64,000 bases of DNA from assembly GCA_947379865.1 (NCBI GenBank), contig CANCOY010000002.1:10805-74804 (forward strand). The letters run 5' to 3'. This document shows positions 31,382 to 39,288 of this stretch, piece by piece. Source of the stretch: Acetobacteraceae bacterium (lineage in GTDB: Bacteria > Pseudomonadota > Alphaproteobacteria > Zavarziniales > Zavarziniaceae). Under the pieces are notes generated by a model. That model was not told the DNA's origin. It was given only the letters and a program-made list of their open reading frames with translations, and did no database searches. Made by a program: the position numbers and the translations under genes. The stretch's first letter is position 1, and each line of letters starts with the position of its first letter.

Positions 31382-32800
31382 TCAATCCTCAAGATGCGGT
31401 GGATGCCTTAGATGCCATGGGGTGGCTGCCTCAAAGGCCCTTGCGGCCCTCAGAACCAGGGCATCGGCATGCATCGGCCCGACAATCTGCAGCCCGACGG
31501 GAAGCCCGTCTGCAGTAAAGCCGCAGGGAATGCTGATCGCCGGTTGCTGGGTCAGGTTGAAGGGAAACGAAAATGGCGTCCAGGCCGTCCAGTCGCGGGC
31601 CCAGTCCACGCCCTTGTCAGGCGCGGGGGTGAGTTGGCCCACAGCAAAGGGCGAAACGGAAATGCTTGGCGTGATCAAAAGATCCCAGGACTGATGAAAC
31701 TGGCGCATATGGGCGCCAAGCGCCGCCCGGGCCTGCACGGCATGAAGATAATCGACCAGGCCAATGGCCTCTCCCTCCTCCACCACCGCCAGCAGATCAG
31801 GCTCAAGCAGTGCCTTTTTCTCGGGCGAGAGGCCGCTGAGTGCTGCTGCCGCGCCGGCATACCAATGGGTGCGGAACAGGCCGGCCGGGTCGTCAAAGCC
31901 CGGATCCACAGCTTCAACCCTCGCTCCAAGATCGCTGAAGACCGCTACCGCCCCGGCAACGATTTCCGCAATCTCTGGCATCACAGGGGCATAGCCAAGA
32001 TCGGCGCTGAAGGCGATGCGCAGGCCAGCGACCCCATCATCCAGACCCACGGTCATGTCGCGGCCATCGGCTGGCAGCGAATACCAGTCGCGTGCGTCGG
32101 GCTCGGCCATGACCTGCAGCATCAGGGCGCAGTCGGCAACGGTTCGTGCCATCGGCCCCACATGGGCAACCGTCCCAAAGGGGCTGGACGGCCAGGCCGG
32201 AACCCGCCCGAAGCTTGGCTTGTGCCCAACCACACCGGCAAAGCTTGCGGGAATGCGGATGGATCCGCCGCCGTCGGTGCCACTTGCCAACGGGCAGAAG
32301 CCGGCCGCGAGGGCGGCCGATGCCCCACCGCTTGATCCACCCGGGGTCATGTCGAGGTTCCAGGGATTGCGGGTAATACCGGTCAGCGGCCCGTCGGTGA
32401 CGCCCTTCCAGCCGAATTCCGGCGTCGTTGTCTTGCCCAGCAGGATGGCGCCATGTTCGCGCAGACGGGCCACAGAGGGCGCCTCGTCGGCCCAGTCCTG
32501 ATCGGGATCAACGCTGAGCGAGCCTCTCAGGGTCGGCCAGCCCTGGGTGAGCAGCAGGTCCTTGATCGCCACCGGCACGCCGTCAAGCCGCCCCAAAGGC
32601 TCACCCCGGAGCCAACGCTGCTCTGACCGGCCCGCCGCACCAAGCGCTGCACTGCGATCAATAAGACAGAACGCGTTGATCTCCCCGTCATGGGTGGCAA
32701 TGCGGTCGAGCAGCGCCCGCGTCACATCAATGGGAGAAAGGGTTTTGGCGCGATAAGCGCGCACGAGATCGACAGCGCTCAGCCAGTGGAGTGCGGGCAT
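31382..32800 (-). CDS. Amidase (amidase-signature family)
   Basis: Hydrolyses an amide or acyl-nitrogen bond; substrate not predictable. At 472 aa it carries the Ser-cisSer-Lys triad: Lys80 in GVPVAIKDLLL, cis-Ser156 in GGSSGGASAA and nucleophile Ser180 in SGTDGGGSIRIPAS. The usual Thr before GGS is Gly here. It resembles aryl/AtzF-like or GatA-related amidases, but there is no GatB/GatC context, so it is not taken as a tRNA amidotransferase. GAGGA lies 8 nt before the ATG. Cotranscribed with nnr (2-nt gap). Confidence 0.9.
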   Translation of the reverse strand: MPALHWLSAVDLVRAYRAKTLSPIDVTRALLDRIATHDGEINAFCLIDRSAALGAAGRSEQRWLRGEPLGRLDGVPVAIKDLLLTQGWPTLRGSLSVDPDQDWADEAPSVARLREHGAILLGKTTTPEFGWKGVTDGPLTGITRNPWNLDMTPGGSSGGASAALAAGFCPLASGTDGGGSIRIPASFAGVVGHKPSFGRVPAWPSSPFGTVAHVGPMARTVADCALMLQVMAEPDARDWYSLPADGRDMTVGLDDGVAGLRIAFSADLGYAPVMPEIAEIVAGAVAVFSDLGARVEAVDPGFDDPAGLFRTHWYAGAAAALSGLSPEKKALLEPDLLAVVEEGEAIGLVDYLHAVQARAALGAHMRQFHQSWDLLITPSISVSPFAVGQLTPAPDKGVDWARDWTAWTPFSFPFNLTQQPAISIPCGFTADGLPVGLQIVGPMHADALVLRAARAFEAATPWHLRHPPHLED

Positions 32801-32907
32801 CGGTTGGTTCCTCGGACGGCGGGATCAAGGCCCGTCCGGGGAATCCTGCCACCAAAAGGGGGGCGCGCACAGGGGCAAGACGAAGCCACCCGCGCGCACC
32901 CCTGATC

Positions 32908-33459
32908 TCAGAGCACGCGGGTCGCCGCCTCGTTGCCATGCTCAACCAGAACCAGGCGCCCATCGATCACATCAAGCCGGGTGATGGAGCAGTTGTCGGG
33001 TTGAAAATGAACCACCTGCGCCGCACCAACCGCAGCACCGACGGCCACATTGATGGCGATGAAATGGCTGACCACCACGGTATCGCGCTCCAGGCTCACC
33101 AGCGCGTCAATCACGCCCTGGCGCCAGTCCTGCAGGTTGGCTGGCAGATCTGACCAGGGCTGGGCCATGATGGCGCGCAGCCAAAGGCCACGTGCGGAAA
33201 GATCTGGTTCATCCGAAGGGATCTCGGCAACCCTGGGTTCCACCCGGGCCGACCGGCCCCAGGCGGCCTCAAGCGGCGCAACCGTCTCGCGCGTGCGCCG
33301 CAGGGGACTGACCACAAGGTCCATCGGCCCGCGCCCGGCGATCTCGCGGGCCATGGCGGCCGCCTGGGCGTGGCCGACATCGTCGAGGCCCGGATCAAGG
33401 TCGGAGTCCCAGCCGGCGGCGGCCTTGCCGTGCCGAACCAGGGTCAGTCGGATCGTCAT
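32908..33459 (-). CDS. Histidine phosphatase family protein
   Basis: Phosphoglycerate-mutase-like phosphatase (183 aa). The catalytic RHG motif is at residues 9-11 (TLVRHGKAAAGWDSD), a conserved Arg follows in SPLRRTRETV, and the second His is in VVVSHFIAIN. Substrate unknown; the family includes SixA- and CobC-like enzymes. I chose the ATG at 33459, which begins the conserved beta strand; the longer frame adds an unrelated stretch. It is 16 nt downstream of the next small gene on the same strand. Confidence 0.88.
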   Translation of the reverse strand: MTIRLTLVRHGKAAAGWDSDLDPGLDDVGHAQAAAMAREIAGRGPMDLVVSPLRRTRETVAPLEAAWGRSARVEPRVAEIPSDEPDLSARGLWLRAIMAQPWSDLPANLQDWRQGVIDALVSLERDTVVVSHFIAINVAVGAAVGAAQVVHFQPDNCSITRLDVIDGRLVLVEHGNEAATRVL

Positions 33460-33475
33460 GCGCTTGGTTTCCTCA

Positions 33476-33790
33476 TCAGAAATAAGTCGGCAGATCATGG
33501 GCGCGTTTAAGGTCGTCCCAGGAATTGGCATCGGCCACAGCGACAAAGGCTATGTCGGCGCCCCCGGCGCTTGCCGCCTCCCGATCAACCCGGATCTGGG
33601 CCAGCAGGTGCCGGTTGCAGGTGGCACGCCCGTCAGCGCCACCCCAGTCGCGGGGACCGGGGATCAGCTGGGCGTTTCCATCGATCCCAAGCAGAACGGT
33701 CTGGTAGGTCCAGGAAACATCCTGGCCTGCCAGCCGTCTGAGAGGCGGTGAGTAGAAGATCAGCGCCCTGGAGGGAGACGCAACACCCAT
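33476..33790 (-). CDS. Hypothetical protein in the acyl-CoA dehydrogenase / phosphatase group
   Basis: 104-aa protein with no recognised family: MGVASPSRALIFYSPPLRRL, a central LLGIDGNAQLIPGPRDWGG stretch and a C-terminal acidic segment ending RAHDLPTYF. Amino-acid composition and position between two same-strand genes (39 nt after the dehydrogenase, 16 nt before the phosphatase) support a real gene, but no ribosome site is visible before the ATG. No signal peptide or membrane helix. Confidence 0.55.
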   Translation of the reverse strand: MGVASPSRALIFYSPPLRRLAGQDVSWTYQTVLLGIDGNAQLIPGPRDWGGADGRATCNRHLLAQIRVDREAASAGGADIAFVAVADANSWDDLKRAHDLPTYF

Positions 33791-33829
33791 GGCAAAGTCT
33801 TTACCTGTCCGGCAATGCGAAGCCGGCGC

Positions 33830-35041
33830 TCAGAGACCAAGCACGAGTTTGGCCATGATATTGCGCTGGATCTCGTTCGAACCGGCATAGATCGTGGTCT
33901 TGCGACCGTTGAAATAGGCAGGTGAAACGACGGCGGCATAGGACGGGCCGATGGGCTCGGCATTATGGCCCTTCCAGGGACCGGGATTGTCGAACGGCTG
34001 GGCATAGCCACCCACCGCCTCCACCGTCAGTTCCTGGATTGCCTGCTGCAACTCCGTGCCGCGCGTCTTCAGAAGGGATGATTCAGGTCCCATGTTCTGG
34101 CCTGACGACAGGTTCGAGAGAATGCGCAGTTCCGTGTATTCCAGCGCCGTCACCTGGATCTCGATATCGTTCAGTTTTGCGCGGAAACCCTGATCGTCGG
34201 CGAGGTGCCCGGCATCGACCGCCTCGGTCGCGGCAATGCGGCGGAGCTTGCCGATGGCCTTCTTCAGATTGCTGGAATAGGCATTGCCGCGCTCGAACTC
34301 CAGCAGATACTTGGCGCAGGTCCAGCCCTTGTCGAGATCGCCGACCAGGTTCTCCTTTGGCACCTTCACATCCTCGAAGATCACCATGTTGACCTCCTGG
34401 GCACCGTCAGGCGCCTGGTCGAGGGTGACCAGGGGGCGCACGGTGACACCGGGGCTCTTCATGTCGATCAGCAGGAACGAGATGCCGTCCTGGGTCTTGG
34501 GCGAAACCGTTGTGCGGACCAGGCAGAAAATCCAGTCAGCATGCTGGGCAAAGCTCGTCCAGATCTTGGTGCCGTTGCACAGGAAATGGTCCCCCTTGTC
34601 CTCGGCCTTCATCTTCAGCCCGGCCAGATCAGACCCGGCACCCGGCTCGGAATAGCCCTGGCACCACCAGACATTGGAGGCCAGGATATCAGGCAGGAAG
34701 CGCTGCTTCTGGGCGGGGGTGCCGAACTTCATGATGACGGGCGCCACCATGGTCAGGCCAAAGGGCATGATCGTGGGGGTGGAGGCTGCCGCCATCTCCA
34801 CCTGGTAAATGTACTTGCGCGTCTGCGACCAGCCGGGGCCGCCATGCTCCTGCGGCCAGTTGGGGGCGATCCAGCCCTTCTCATGGAGCTTCTTCTGCCA
34901 CCAGATGTGGTCTTCCTTGGTCAGGTAGCCATTGGGGCTGCGGGCGATGCGCTCGCGCATGTCCTGGGGCCAGTTGTCGGACAGCCATTGGCGGACTTCG
35001 TCACGAAAGGCGATGTCTTCAGCAGTGAACGAGAGATCCAT
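33830..35041 (-). CDS. Acyl-CoA dehydrogenase family protein
   Basis: FAD-dependent dehydrogenase (403 aa) that introduces a double bond next to the CoA thioester. Three domains are seen: N-terminal helices (MDLSFTAEDIAFRDEVRQWL), a middle beta domain with WCQGYSEPGAGSDLAGLKM and FLCNGTKIWTSFAQHADWIF, and a C-terminal helical domain ending TTIYAGSNEIQRNIMAKLVLGL. It is the long-start type often found in steroid, terpenoid or long-chain catabolism, but no other catabolic gene lies beside it, so the substrate is open. Confidence 0.92.
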   Translation of the reverse strand: MDLSFTAEDIAFRDEVRQWLSDNWPQDMRERIARSPNGYLTKEDHIWWQKKLHEKGWIAPNWPQEHGGPGWSQTRKYIYQVEMAAASTPTIMPFGLTMVAPVIMKFGTPAQKQRFLPDILASNVWWCQGYSEPGAGSDLAGLKMKAEDKGDHFLCNGTKIWTSFAQHADWIFCLVRTTVSPKTQDGISFLLIDMKSPGVTVRPLVTLDQAPDGAQEVNMVIFEDVKVPKENLVGDLDKGWTCAKYLLEFERGNAYSSNLKKAIGKLRRIAATEAVDAGHLADDQGFRAKLNDIEIQVTALEYTELRILSNLSSGQNMGPESSLLKTRGTELQQAIQELTVEAVGGYAQPFDNPGPWKGHNAEPIGPSYAAVVSPAYFNGRKTTIYAGSNEIQRNIMAKLVLGL

Positions 35042-35557
35042 GGCCGTGCTCCCTGTGCGGCATGAGGTCGATGCCGCATTCTAGGACGTTGGCGCCGCAA
35101 TCTGAAGCGGCCGGGCTTACCCTGGGCCCAACCATCATGGCGAAGCTTGCGGGGCTGATTCGGGCCCGGGCGCCCTTGGATTGCCGGAAGCGAATGAGCC
35201 CTTCCAACCACCCGTGGTCCATCGCCCCGATTGCCCCGGTTTTGTTATTGGCACCCGCTCGCGATGCACGCCAATGGGCAACCAAAGGCCATTTGAACGC
35301 GGTCCGCTGGGCTTTTCGCAGCGCAAAGACATTTCCGGGCGCCTGAATGTCCCTGCGCCATTTCAGATCGACCGGCGGGAACATAGTCTTAACTTGCAAC
35401 GGGGATGAGCAAGCGGCAATGTCGGGCAAAGTGGTATTTGGCACCGCGCCGCAGCATTGTTGGCGTGAGCCCAGCAGGCGGGTGCACTGGCCGCCCTTAC
35501 AGGCCGGGCCGATCCTTGCTGTTGTTTCGCAGTCTTTTCCGGGAACGCTGAAACCTC
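35042..35557. other. Gap between divergent genes, no gene seen
   Basis: 516 nt between the acyl-CoA dehydrogenase (minus) and the ParA-like gene (plus). Open frames here overlap neighbours and have Arg/Ser-rich shadow composition. It must contain both promoters, but I found no convincing elements or repeats. Confidence 0.6.
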
Positions 35558-36376
35558 ATGATCATCATTCCCCAACAGCCCGCTGGCGGCGTCGGCAAGA
35601 CGAGCACCAGCATCCTGTGCTTCGAAGTCCTGCAGGCCGCCGGTCTGGCGCCGCTGGCCGGCGAGGTGGAGCGGGCCAACGACCGCAAGTTTTCGGAATT
35701 GCTGAAGGCCCAGGGCCTGCAGCCCCACCCGTCGGTCAACATCATTCTGCCCGATCCAGCCGCGCTCGCCGCCGCCCCCAAGAAGGCGCTCTATATTCTT
35801 GAGCCGCTTTTCGAACTGCTGACCGAGGCAAGCACGCGGCACGCCGTGGTTGACCTTGCCGCCGGCGTTGCCGTCCAGTTCCTCAAGGCGGTTGCCAGCA
35901 ACGATATCCAGACCCTGGTGGAGGATGAGGGCAAGCACCTTGTCTTCCTGCCGATCACCCTGGCGCACGACCGAACCCAGCGGGTGCGCGCCCTGCAGAT
36001 GGCAGATGCCACCCGCAAGCTGTTCCCCCGTGCACGGATCATTCTGACCCTCAATCAGATGCCCCTCGATTCAGACGAGAAAGATGAAATCATCGCGTCT
36101 CTGGAGGAAGGGCTGAACATGGAGGCCATGGGCCGCAGGGTCTTTGATGATTACATGGTGATCGAGGAAGACCGCAGCGACCTGCGCGCCCGCCTGTATG
36201 AAGGCATGCACCTGCCGCCGCGCTTCATTCTCGACATGCCACTGGAAGCCATCCAGGAGGCCACAAAACTGTCCCGGATCGTCACGCGCGGCGAACGCAA
36301 CCTTTTTGCCCAGTGGTATGAGCGGACAACCAGGGAAATCGCCCGGGCACTGCGGCTGAACCTGCCGGGAGCCTGA
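35558..36376 (+). CDS. ParA/MinD-like P-loop ATPase with deviant Walker A
   Basis: 272-aa protein starting MIIIPQQPAGGVGKTSTSIL: a Walker A of the GGVGKT type at the extreme N-terminus, as in ParA, MinD, MipZ and mobilisation ATPases. The residue before GGVGKT is Ala, so the signature lysine of the K-G-G-x-x-K-T motif is missing. A Walker B-like strand is AVVDLAAG (about residue 95) and a switch-like ITLNQMP follows (about 165). Soluble throughout. The next gene encodes a small membrane protein 7 nt downstream, implying a membrane-tethered pair. Function unknown; not an obvious chromosome partitioning ParA, as no parB or parS is nearby. Confidence 0.72.
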   Translation: MIIIPQQPAGGVGKTSTSILCFEVLQAAGLAPLAGEVERANDRKFSELLKAQGLQPHPSVNIILPDPAALAAAPKKALYILEPLFELLTEASTRHAVVDLAAGVAVQFLKAVASNDIQTLVEDEGKHLVFLPITLAHDRTQRVRALQMADATRKLFPRARIILTLNQMPLDSDEKDEIIASLEEGLNMEAMGRRVFDDYMVIEEDRSDLRARLYEGMHLPPRFILDMPLEAIQEATKLSRIVTRGERNLFAQWYERTTREIARALRLNLPGA

Positions 36377-36383
36377 GACTGGC

Positions 36384-36911
36384 ATGACCGAGCCCGCCCT
36401 GGACGAAGACGATCTCGAGGCCTATTTCCTCGCCCATTACATGCCCGTCCTGCCAACAGTGCTGGCGGAAACCGGCAGCGTGCATCCCCATGCCCGCCAC
36501 CATGAGGCAACGAAGCTCTGGCGCCTGCTCGATGAGCCCAGCCGCACACGTCTGCTGGCGGCGGCGGCGGCGGCCGAACAGCGGCGCAATCTGGAAATGC
36601 TGGTTGCCGAGGCGGAGATCCGCCGTATCCGCGAGGAACAGCGGTCACGCCTCGCCGGGGTCTTGGCCTTTGTGATGCAGGTCCAATGGCTATGGCTGGC
36701 AGCAAGCGCCATTCTGATCGTGATGCTTGCCTTTGGTCCGGTCCCCGTTGTGACGAAGACCCTGGCGATCGCCGGCGGCGTTCAGACCCTTGTCGCCCTT
36801 CTCCTGATCACGGATCCCCAGAAGACCGGCAAGGACCGCATCAAGCAGATTGCCGACATTTGGCCGGCCCTGCCCATGCTCGCGGCAGCCTGTCTGGCGC
36901 TCTTCATCTAA
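36384..36911 (+). CDS. Membrane protein paired with the ParA-like ATPase
   Basis: 175-aa protein of unknown family. The first 55 residues are acidic (MTEPALDEDDLEAYFLAHYM), then comes an Ala/Arg/Glu-rich helix likely to be a coiled coil (LLAAAAAAEQRRNLEMLVAE and on, about residues 55-92), then three membrane helices near 93-115, 117-140 and 155-175. The protein ends in the last helix. The cytosolic N-terminal half would be free to contact the ATPase encoded 7 nt upstream. Confidence 0.7.
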   Translation: MTEPALDEDDLEAYFLAHYMPVLPTVLAETGSVHPHARHHEATKLWRLLDEPSRTRLLAAAAAAEQRRNLEMLVAEAEIRRIREEQRSRLAGVLAFVMQVQWLWLAASAILIVMLAFGPVPVVTKTLAIAGGVQTLVALLLITDPQKTGKDRIKQIADIWPALPMLAAACLALFI

Positions 36912-36936
36912 TTCAGGCGCAAACTGAAGTTTGGCC

Positions 36937-37515
36937 CTAGCGCGCCTGGCCGTGGTATTCGGCGTTGGGCCGCATGTCGATGGCAGAGGCCATGCGGTTG
37001 GTCATGTTGAAGAATGCTGCGGTCGCTGACATGTCCCAGATATCAGCATCGGTCCAACCGGCCGCCCGCAACGCCTGGCGATCAGCCTCGACAATGGTAT
37101 CGGGCCGTTCCGTAAGCTTGGTCGCGAAGGCCAGCATTTCAGCCTGGCGCGGCGGCAGGCTGGCGGCGCGCCAATTGTGGGCAATGACCTCGCCCAGGGC
37201 CGGGTCGCCTGACAACTGCCGCAGGGCCGCACCATGGGCCGCCAGGCAGTAATGGCAATGGTTAATGGCCGAGACCACAACGGCAATCATTTCGCGCTCG
37301 AGCTTCGTGACGCCCGAGGGGGCCAGCATCAACTCGTTGTAAAAGCCGCTGAACGCCCGGAATTTGTCGGCAGAGAAGCTGTAGGCGGCAAGCACATTGG
37401 GCACGAAGCCGATTTTCTCGTCGCACTTGGCGAAATAGGCTGCCATGTCGGGCGCAAGATCGGCGCGATCCGGGACCGGCAAATCAAGGGCATGGGGCTT
37501 TTGCGTGCCGGTCAT
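36937..37515 (-). CDS. AhpD-like / carboxymuconolactone decarboxylase family peroxidase-related protein
   Basis: 192-aa protein of the AhpD-like fold. The redox motif is HCHYCLAAHGAAL (CxxC plus the downstream His), preceded by LEREMIAVVVSAIN, as in uncharacterised peroxidase-related enzymes. Probably peroxide or thiol redox chemistry; reductant unknown. I chose the ATG at 37515, which begins the conserved region. It lies 46 nt downstream of a lipoprotein gene on the same strand and may be cotranscribed with it. Confidence 0.88.
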   Translation of the reverse strand: MTGTQKPHALDLPVPDRADLAPDMAAYFAKCDEKIGFVPNVLAAYSFSADKFRAFSGFYNELMLAPSGVTKLEREMIAVVVSAINHCHYCLAAHGAALRQLSGDPALGEVIAHNWRAASLPPRQAEMLAFATKLTERPDTIVEADRQALRAAGWTDADIWDMSATAAFFNMTNRMASAIDMRPNAEYHGQAR

Positions 37516-37561
37516 GTGCGCTTTCTCCTTCAGAGGTAAGCCATTCAAGCCAGTCCGTCGC

Positions 37562-37894
37562 TCAGGGTTCACGAAAACCATGGGCGCGCAGGCAGCGCTC
37601 AAATGTTTTCGAGTCAACGCTTGTGCGGTCCATGACGTCCGCCATCTGGGCATCGCCAGCGCCGCTCACATCATGGGCCGACCCCATGGGCAGGGGCGCG
37701 CTTGAGGCATTGAAGGTTGGCGCAGCTTCGGGACGCGGCGGGCGCAGGTTCAGCGCGCTCTCGCGCCGGCACGTCTCACGATCCTGCTGCACCTGCTCCA
37801 TGCTGGCCCCCGGCTTGATCAGCCGTCCGCTGGAACAGCCACTCAGGGGGAACGCGAGTGCCGCCGCCATGCCGAGCACAGCAAAGTGATACAT
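37562..37894 (-). CDS. Small lipoprotein of unknown function
   Basis: 110-aa protein with a lipoprotein signal peptide MYHFAVLGMAAALAFPLSGC; the lipobox LSGC puts the lipidated Cys at residue 20. The mature part has ASMEQVQQDRETCRRES near its start and ends TFERCLRAHGFREP, two cysteines that may pair. That N- and C-terminal pattern occurs in many small proteobacterial lipoproteins. Role unknown. It is divergent from the response-regulator operon. Confidence 0.75.
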   Translation of the reverse strand: MYHFAVLGMAAALAFPLSGCSSGRLIKPGASMEQVQQDRETCRRESALNLRPPRPEAAPTFNASSAPLPMGSAHDVSGAGDAQMADVMDRTSVDSKTFERCLRAHGFREP

Positions 37895-38017
37895 GCGCAA
37901 TGATTTGCCTCCCAACAACAGGACGCCACCCTGAAACCTTGAACCCGGCGCGTCAACGCCTACGGGTGGCGCAGGTACAGGCCCAACCGGGAACCAGAGA
38001 TGCAGATTGAAAAAAAC

Positions 38018-38044
38018 ATTCATAGAAAACACATTTTTATGAAT
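38018..38044. repeat. Inverted repeat ATTCATA-N13-TATGAAT in a divergent promoter region
   Basis: Perfect 7-bp arms in an unusually AT-rich stretch between the lipoprotein gene and the response regulator, 76 nt before the regulator start. The position suits an operator, possibly for autoregulation. Confidence 0.45.
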
Positions 38045-38119
38045 CTTTTTCTCTATTAAGGAATTGTTTACCTTGTGTGGGAGATGATCCGAATACCACA
38101 TTTAATAAGGCCGGATCCC

Positions 38120-38770
38120 ATGCACCTTCTTCTGGCAGATGATCACAATCTGGTTCGTGAATCCTTGAAAGCGTTTATCGAACGCGCTGATGGCGGCAAT
38201 ACCGTCACGGCCGTCGGCACACTGGATGAGGCAATCGCGGTCGCCAACCAGGAATATGTCGATATCGCACTCCTCGACCTGCACATGCCCGGCATGGCGG
38301 GGCTTGATGGCATCGGGCGTTTTCGCCGGAGCCATCCGGATGTGCCGGTCCTCCTCATTTCGGGCCTTGCCCGGGCGCATGAGGTGCGCGGCGCCCTTGC
38401 CGCCGGCGCACGAGGTTTCGTGCCCAAGACATCGAGCATGCAGACCCTGGTCTGCGCCGTGAGGAAAATACTCGCGGGCGAACTTGTGCCCCCGGCAAGC
38501 GATGACCTAAGCCCCGCCGAGGACTGCCGCCGCGAGCGCCCCATCGATTTCACCCGTCGCGAGCATGACGTGCTGGGCCAGCTTCTGCTGGGCAAGGCCA
38601 ACAAGGTTATTGCCCGCCACCTCGACCTGCAGGAAGTCACCGTAAAACTCCACCTGCGCAGCATCTTCCGGAAACTGGGCGTCCAGAGCCGGACCCAGGC
38701 CCTGCTGGCCGCGGTCACCCTTGGCTTTGCTCAGACTGGCACAACCCACATGGAGGAGAACCGTAGATGA
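38120..38770 (+). CDS. NarL/LuxR-family response regulator
   Basis: 216-aa two-component regulator. Receiver domain, residues 1-115: acidic pair D7/D8, phospho-acceptor D53 in IALLDLHMPG, Ser81 and Lys103 (VPKTS). A LuxR-type helix-turn-helix follows (about 140-200; FTRREHDVLGQLLLGKANK, VTVKLHLRSIFRKLGV). All activation residues are present. It overlaps the next gene by 4 nt (ATGA), and that gene overlaps the hybrid kinase the same way, so the three form one tightly coupled unit. I chose the ATG at 38120 because the receiver fold starts there. Confidence 0.92.
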   Translation: MHLLLADDHNLVRESLKAFIERADGGNTVTAVGTLDEAIAVANQEYVDIALLDLHMPGMAGLDGIGRFRRSHPDVPVLLISGLARAHEVRGALAAGARGFVPKTSSMQTLVCAVRKILAGELVPPASDDLSPAEDCRRERPIDFTRREHDVLGQLLLGKANKVIARHLDLQEVTVKLHLRSIFRKLGVQSRTQALLAAVTLGFAQTGTTHMEENRR

Positions 38771-39288
38771 ACAAATACCTCGCCATCTCCATCGCTTGCT
38801 TTGCGTTCCTGTGTGTCCTGTCCCCGGCACAAAGCCGCGCCACCGAAGCACTTGCCGTGCCGACAGGAAAGGTCGTGCTGACGGTAGGTGGCCAAGTGAC
38901 CCTGCCAAACGCGGGCAAGGTTACAACCTTTGACATGGCCATGCTGGATGCCCTGCCCCAGGTCACCATGGTGACCCACACACCCTGGGATGGTTCGGCA
39001 GTGGTGACCTTCAGAGGGCCGCTGATCCGCGACATCCTTGCTGCTGCTGGCGCCTCAGGCACCAAGGCCAGGGTCATCGCGCTCAATGACTATGCAGTGA
39101 TGATACCCGCCTCGGACTTCAACGAGGACGGGGTGATCCTGGCCACCAAACGTAACGGCCAGCGCATGGCGATCCGCGACAAGGGTCCGCTGTGGGTGAT
39201 CTATCCACTTGCCGACCGGCCTGATCTCGACGTCTACGGGACCTATGCGAAGATGGCCTGGCAGGTCAAGGCGATCGACGTCGAATGA
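38767..39288 (+). CDS. Secreted molybdopterin-oxidoreductase-like protein, cofactor Cys absent
   Basis: 173-aa protein with signal peptide [25 protein letters not shown] (quoted in part; cleavage near residue 24). The mature part resembles the sulfite-oxidase/YedY-type molybdopterin-binding fold in a minimal form: [56 protein letters not shown] and a C-terminal PLADRPDL. The mature protein has no cysteine at all, so the Cys that ligates Mo in YedY is missing and catalysis is unlikely. Placed between a response regulator and a hybrid kinase, it is more plausibly a periplasmic ligand-binding sensor (inference). Confidence 0.75.
   Translation: MNKYLAISIACFAFLCVLSPAQSRATEALAVPTGKVVLTVGGQVTLPNAGKVTTFDMAMLDALPQVTMVTHTPWDGSAVVTFRGPLIRDILAAAGASGTKARVIALNDYAVMIPASDFNEDGVILATKRNGQRMAIRDKGPLWVIYPLADRPDLDVYGTYAKMAWQVKAIDVE

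Noticed and set aside
31382..32800. GatA (glutamyl-tRNA amidotransferase subunit A)
   Set aside because: No gatB or gatC neighbours, and the sequence around the triad is that of a general amidase.
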